Program-made: the position numbers and the translations under genes | Assembly (NCBI RefSeq): GCF_012933555.1 | Contig: NZ_JABBPK010000001.1 | Span: forward strand, 288,001-352,000 | Direction of reading: 5' to 3' | Length of the DNA: 64,000 nt | Source: Niallia alba | Lineage (GTDB): Bacteria; Bacillota; Bacilli; Bacillales; Cytobacillaceae | In this document: positions 61,018 through 64,000 of the stretch, piece by piece | How the letters are laid out: every line of letters starts with the position of its first letter | How positions within the stretch are numbered: the first letter of the stretch is position 1 | Notes under the pieces: generated by a model | The model's database searches: none | Told to the model about the DNA's origin: nothing | What the model saw: the letters and a program-made list of their open reading frames with translations, nothing else

Positions 61018-61446
61018 ATGAAGAAAGTATTAAATATAGCCTTCTTTTATGCTATTTTAGGATTAGTTAGTGGTGTTTACTATAGAGAATTTACAAAAAT
61101 GAGAGATTTTGCAGGGGAAACTCAGCTCTCCGTTGTTCATACCCACTCATTTGCCTTAGGAATGATGATTATGCTGATTGTCTATTTATTCTGTTATACG
61201 ATGAAAATACATACGCTTAAAAATTTTGATGTGTTCTTTTATTTTTATAATATTGGTGTACTTTCAACGATTACATTAATGATTATTCGTGGGACACTGC
61301 AAGTGCTTGAATTTGATTTATCAGTTGGGGTAGACTCTGCTATTTCTGGAATTGCAGGCTTAGGCCATATTTCTGTTACGATTGGATTAGTGTTGTTTTT
61401 TCTTCTTTTGAGAAAAAATCATAGCGAAAATATTCGAACGAAGTAG
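61018..61446 (+). CDS. DUF2871-family membrane protein
   Basis: 142 aa from ATG 61018 behind AAGGGAG (61000 is an in-frame alternative). Four hydrophobic segments with the motifs GVYYREFTKMRDF and LSVVHTHSFALGMMIMLIVY, conserved in this uncharacterised family; the HTH histidines and similar size recall heme-copper-associated or hydrogen-bonding helices, but no function is known. Monocistronic with a terminator at 61457-61498. Confidence 0.82.
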   Translation: MKKVLNIAFFYAILGLVSGVYYREFTKMRDFAGETQLSVVHTHSFALGMMIMLIVYLFCYTMKIHTLKNFDVFFYFYNIGVLSTITLMIIRGTLQVLEFDLSVGVDSAISGIAGLGHISVTIGLVLFFLLLRKNHSENIRTK

Positions 61447-61456
61447 AAAAGATCTG

Positions 61457-61498
61457 TTTTTCCGAAGCCAATTCGTAGGAGTGTTGCTTCGGAAAAAC
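61457..61498. terminator. Hairpin between DUF2871 gene and sqhC
   Basis: GTTTTTCCGAAGC (61457-61469) pairs perfectly with GCTTCGGAAAAAC (61486-61498). T-rich left arm serves the minus strand. Confidence 0.7.
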
Positions 61499-61522
61499 AA
61501 TCGATTTTATGGTAAAGCTTTG

Positions 61523-63415
61523 CTACCTTGTTTTTCTATCGCTTATATAATGGGAAAGAGCCAATAATGGAAAAATCTTATTATAGCTATGATAATAGAT
61601 ATAGAATTGATTTGGTAAACCAATTCCTGTAGGATAGGTAATTGCATCATCCTCTTGTTTTTTTTCTAGTATATAGCTTATTCCCCTTTTTACTTCTTTG
61701 CTTGCTCCTTCCCCTGCTGCAACTAATGCATCAACAGCCCAAGCCGTTTGTGATTCTGTGCTGAATGGGAGAGACACATAGGATAATTTTTCACAGCTTT
61801 GGCAAGATTCGCCCCATCCTCCATCTGATTGTTGAATTTTTTTCAACCAAGCTATAGCTTTCTTGATTGTTGGGTGATTTACATCCATACCAACAGCGGC
61901 TAAACCAGTAATTGCTGCCCATGTTCCGTAAATATAACAAACACCCCATCTGCCATACCAAGAACCATCTTTTTCCTGATGGTCGATTAGCCAGCTTTTG
62001 GCTCGCTTTATATGAGGATGCGTGTAGTCTAAATGCGCAAAGTTTCCCAAGTATTCTAGCACTCTTCCTGTCAAATCAGCAGTAGAAGGATCAATTGCTG
62101 CATCTTTTGCATTTTCAATTGGAACTAATTTAAGTATTTCCCAATCGGTATTTTTTTCAAAGGCTCCCCATCCTCCATCTCTGTTTTGCATGGAAAGTAA
62201 ATAGTTTGTTCCTTTTTGCCAAGCCTGATGGACAGTTTGGTCTATTGCTGCTGGAGCTGTTATGGCTCGTAAAACTGCAGAGGTATCATCATTGTCTGGG
62301 TTATTTGTATTAATGTCAGAAAAGCCCCATCCACCAGGTTCTGTATGGGGGTTATGAACCTGCCAATCTCCTTTTTTTGTATGCTGTTTTGTCAGTAGAT
62401 ATTTCGTTGCTTTTCTTATCGGGGTAGTGTCAGTAGCCATTCCCGCTTGCTGTAACGTATAACTAATTAACCCTGTATCCCAAACGGTGCTGGTAGAATT
62501 CTCGAGGTGACTTTGTTCCCCTCTTTTATCAATGAGGGATGAGAGACCAGTAACTGCTTTTTGAATAACAGGAGAGTCCTTTTTATAGCCAAGCGCAAGT
62601 AGTGCATAAATCATAAAGAAAGTTGCGCTTGCATAACTGTAAAGCGTTCCATCTTCTTCTAGTCGATCTAACATGTACTTTTCTCCGTATTGAAAGCCTA
62701 GGTGATGGAGATAAGACGGGAATTTTCCTATTCGTTTCATCTCTTTCCATAGGAAGGTAATTGGAGAGCGCTCATCTTCTAAGTGAGCATAGGATGGATA
62801 AAGGGCTATATCTCTTGCAAATAAGTCATCTAGCTGTGGTTTTGTTTTAGCATCGATAGTGAATTTTTTATTCGCTGCTATTAACATTGGTATGAAATGA
62901 ATACGAGCATAGGCACTAAACTGATAGAAATTAATAGGTTGAAAGGTGGGCAAAAGTAGAAATGTCATCGGAATATAGATCATATGGGACCATGGGTAAA
63001 GACCATTGACGGAAAGCATCCATTTTATCATAAAATGAGCTTTCGCTAATCCGCCATTTTTTACTATAAATGCTTTTGCTTTCTTCATTTGATTGTCGTT
63101 CTTCGAATAATGTCCAGAGTATAAAAGAGCAGTATACGCAATAATGGTTGCGGATAAATGCCCGTTAGGCTCATCACTATATGCTTTCCAATAGCCCTCT
63201 CTATGCTGAGTGGCACGCAGTGTCTTCGTTAAAAGGCGAATATTTTCTTCTTCTGTCTGGATGTCTAAAGCTCTTATGGTGATGATATAAAATGCATCTG
63301 TCATTAAGCTTCCCTGAAAACGAAAAGGAAAAGATCCATTTGCTTGCTGATGTTCGACAAGTTCTTTTACACGTCTTTGTTGTTCTGTTTTAACCGATTC
63401 GAGAAATGTATTCAA
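61523..63415 (-). CDS. sqhC: Squalene-hopene/tetraprenyl-curcumene cyclase
   Basis: 630 aa from the TTG at 63415, 6 nt behind GAGGTG (a GTG at 63424 overlaps that site). Cyclises a linear isoprenoid at the membrane. With this start the protonating motif DNDD falls at residues 374-377, the same numbers as DVDD in Alicyclobacillus SHC. QW-type repeats include QNRDGGWGAFEKN, EKDGSWYGRWGVCYIYGTW and QSDGGWGES. In B. subtilis the homologue makes sporulenes from tetraprenyl-beta-curcumene, so that product is as likely as hopene. Single gene. Confidence 0.93.
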   Translation of the reverse strand: MNTFLESVKTEQQRRVKELVEHQQANGSFPFRFQGSLMTDAFYIITIRALDIQTEEENIRLLTKTLRATQHREGYWKAYSDEPNGHLSATIIAYTALLYSGHYSKNDNQMKKAKAFIVKNGGLAKAHFMIKWMLSVNGLYPWSHMIYIPMTFLLLPTFQPINFYQFSAYARIHFIPMLIAANKKFTIDAKTKPQLDDLFARDIALYPSYAHLEDERSPITFLWKEMKRIGKFPSYLHHLGFQYGEKYMLDRLEEDGTLYSYASATFFMIYALLALGYKKDSPVIQKAVTGLSSLIDKRGEQSHLENSTSTVWDTGLISYTLQQAGMATDTTPIRKATKYLLTKQHTKKGDWQVHNPHTEPGGWGFSDINTNNPDNDDTSAVLRAITAPAAIDQTVHQAWQKGTNYLLSMQNRDGGWGAFEKNTDWEILKLVPIENAKDAAIDPSTADLTGRVLEYLGNFAHLDYTHPHIKRAKSWLIDHQEKDGSWYGRWGVCYIYGTWAAITGLAAVGMDVNHPTIKKAIAWLKKIQQSDGGWGESCQSCEKLSYVSLPFSTESQTAWAVDALVAAGEGASKEVKRGISYILEKKQEDDAITYPTGIGLPNQFYIYYHSYNKIFPLLALSHYISDRKTR

Positions 63416-63554
63416 TAAGCTCACCTCAAATTCAACATCGTATTAGTAAACTTTATGCAACTTAGGGAAAGTCATATTCAGAAATATTTATATTTTCTTT
63501 TTTTAGTGGTTGAAATTGGAAAGATAGAGGACTATAATAAAACATAATTTCATC

Positions 63555-63800
63555 GAGCGAACATGTAGATCAGAAGGAGTATCCTAAAAAACTTTTTCAA
63601 AAGAGAGCAGTCGGCAGCTGAAAAGATTGTGTTGAAGTCTTAGGAGAAGACATCTGTGAGTGTTACTTTGAACGTTGTATAACTAACTAGTAGAAGTAAC
63701 CGGCCGTCACCGTTATGATACAAGTGGTTTTTTTAAAAGAACAATTTGGGTGGTACCGCGGATAATCCGTCCCTTTTATAGGGGCGGATTTTTGTTGTTT
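63555..63800 (+). ncRNA. T-box leader with Asp (GAC) specifier
   Basis: The T-box core TGGGTGGTACCGCGG lies at 63747-63761. The terminator is AATCCGTCCC with GGGGCGGATT (63764-63790), then a T-run. GAC (63649-63651), followed by ATCTGTGAG, sits where the ileS leader has ATC followed by ATCTCTGAG, so aspartate is the likely specifier. It precedes an aspartyl-type synthetase gene. Confidence 0.9.
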
Positions 63801-63829
63801 TTTTGCATAAATTTAAGGAGGTGAGTACC

Positions 63830-63955
63830 GTGGATGACGATGATGATAACGATATGAATCAAGAGAATTTACTAACTTTAGGAGGAACAACGATATGGAA
63901 TTTTCAAAAAGGGTACTCATTTCTGAGTGTGAGCAACATATTGGTAAAGAAGTAA
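63830..63955 (+). CDS. Asp/Asn-rich leader peptide overlapping the synthetase start
   Basis: GTG 63830 to TAA 63955, 41 aa, with the near-perfect ribosome site AAGGAGGTGA 5 nt upstream. The first 13 codons encode MDDDDDNDMNQEN: six Asp and three Asn. It lies after the T-box terminator, runs through the ribosome site and start codon of the synthetase gene in another frame, and ends 58 bases inside it. Ribosome speed over the Asp/Asn codons could therefore affect synthetase translation. Whether it is translated is not proven. Confidence 0.6.
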   Translation: MDDDDDNDMNQENLLTLGGTTIWNFQKGYSFLSVSNILVKK

Positions 63956-64000
63956 TATTAAAGGGCTGGGTGAAGAAAATTCGCCAACTAGGAAAGGTTG
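63895..64000 (+). CDS. aspS: Aspartyl-tRNA synthetase, probably non-discriminating (3' end outside window)
   Basis: Only the first 35 residues are visible, MEFSKRVLISECEQHIGKEV then ILKGWVKKIRQLGKV, the OB-fold anticodon-binding domain of class IIb synthetases. The RVLISE...HIG-EV-LKGWV-KIR-LGK pattern is that of archaeal-type AspRS (Asp-tRNA(Asn) ligase), but AsnRS has a similar start. The Asp specifier of the T-box favours AspRS. Start at 63895, 8 nt behind AGGAGGA. Confidence 0.7.
   Translation, partial: MEFSKRVLISECEQHIGKEVILKGWVKKIRQLGKV

Overview
The window is low-GC Gram-positive DNA from a Bacillaceae-type chromosome. Strong Shine-Dalgarno sites, frequent TTG and GTG starts, T-box and S-box leaders, a B. 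subtilis-like cysH-cysP-sat-cysC-sumT-sirB-sirC operon, cysJI with a CysL-type LysR gene, nrnB, sqhC and a gan (galactan/galactoside) locus all point there. The genus cannot be fixed; a Niallia/Cytobacillus-like organism would fit. No rRNA, tRNA, prophage, insertion sequence with transposase or CRISPR array was seen.

Layout. 0-4.2 kb: a partial gene, then a Fur-controlled siderophore-iron ABC operon. 4.2-6.1 kb: a SCIFF/ranthipeptide pair on the minus strand, made of a 49-residue six-cysteine precursor gene and its radical SAM/SPASM maturase, preceded by a perfect Rex/Fnr-type palindrome. 6.3-16.4 kb: accessory genes (membrane protein, aadK, DsrE-like protein, acetyltransferases, brnQ, a WYL regulator, broken tag and MazG-like genes, a MerR/SDR pair). 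16.4-18.1 kb: hflX behind a long attenuation-type leader. 18-24 kb: an ECF sigma/anti-sigma pair, a thioredoxin-reductase-like flavoprotein and a cluster of GNAT acetyltransferases. 24-28 kb: azoR, two YdcZ-type transporters around a Crp-family regulator, a HAD nucleotidase. 28.2-35.1 kb: LacI regulator and ganSPQA. 35-37.4 kb: SDR, cupin and a 41-bp tandem array. 37.4-50.2 kb: assimilatory sulfate reduction (cysJI, cysL, S-box, yezD, cysH operon, siroheme genes). 50.5-55.4 kb: two large sensor kinases. 55.5-64 kb: VOC protein, nrnB, a type-2 ileS with T-box, DUF2871 protein, sqhC, and a T-box with an Asp/Asn-rich leader peptide before an aspartyl-tRNA synthetase that runs off the window.

Two dispersed repeat families run through the accessory parts. 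The first is a bcr1-like element of about 150 bp, bounded by TTTAT and folding into three hairpins (four near-complete copies and one shortened copy, all in the same orientation). The second is a short REP/REPIN-like palindrome with the core GGGACGGTTCT (six copies between 12 and 21 kb).

The sulfur genes form a whole pathway: sulfate uptake (CysP), activation (Sat, CysC), reduction (CysH, CysJI) and the siroheme cofactor of CysI (SumT, SirC, SirB), under SAM-riboswitch and CysL control. The strongest unusual items are the SCIFF locus in a Bacillus-like genome with an anaerobic-type operator, the hflX leader, and the Asp/Asn-rich leader peptide combined with an Asp-specifying T-box.
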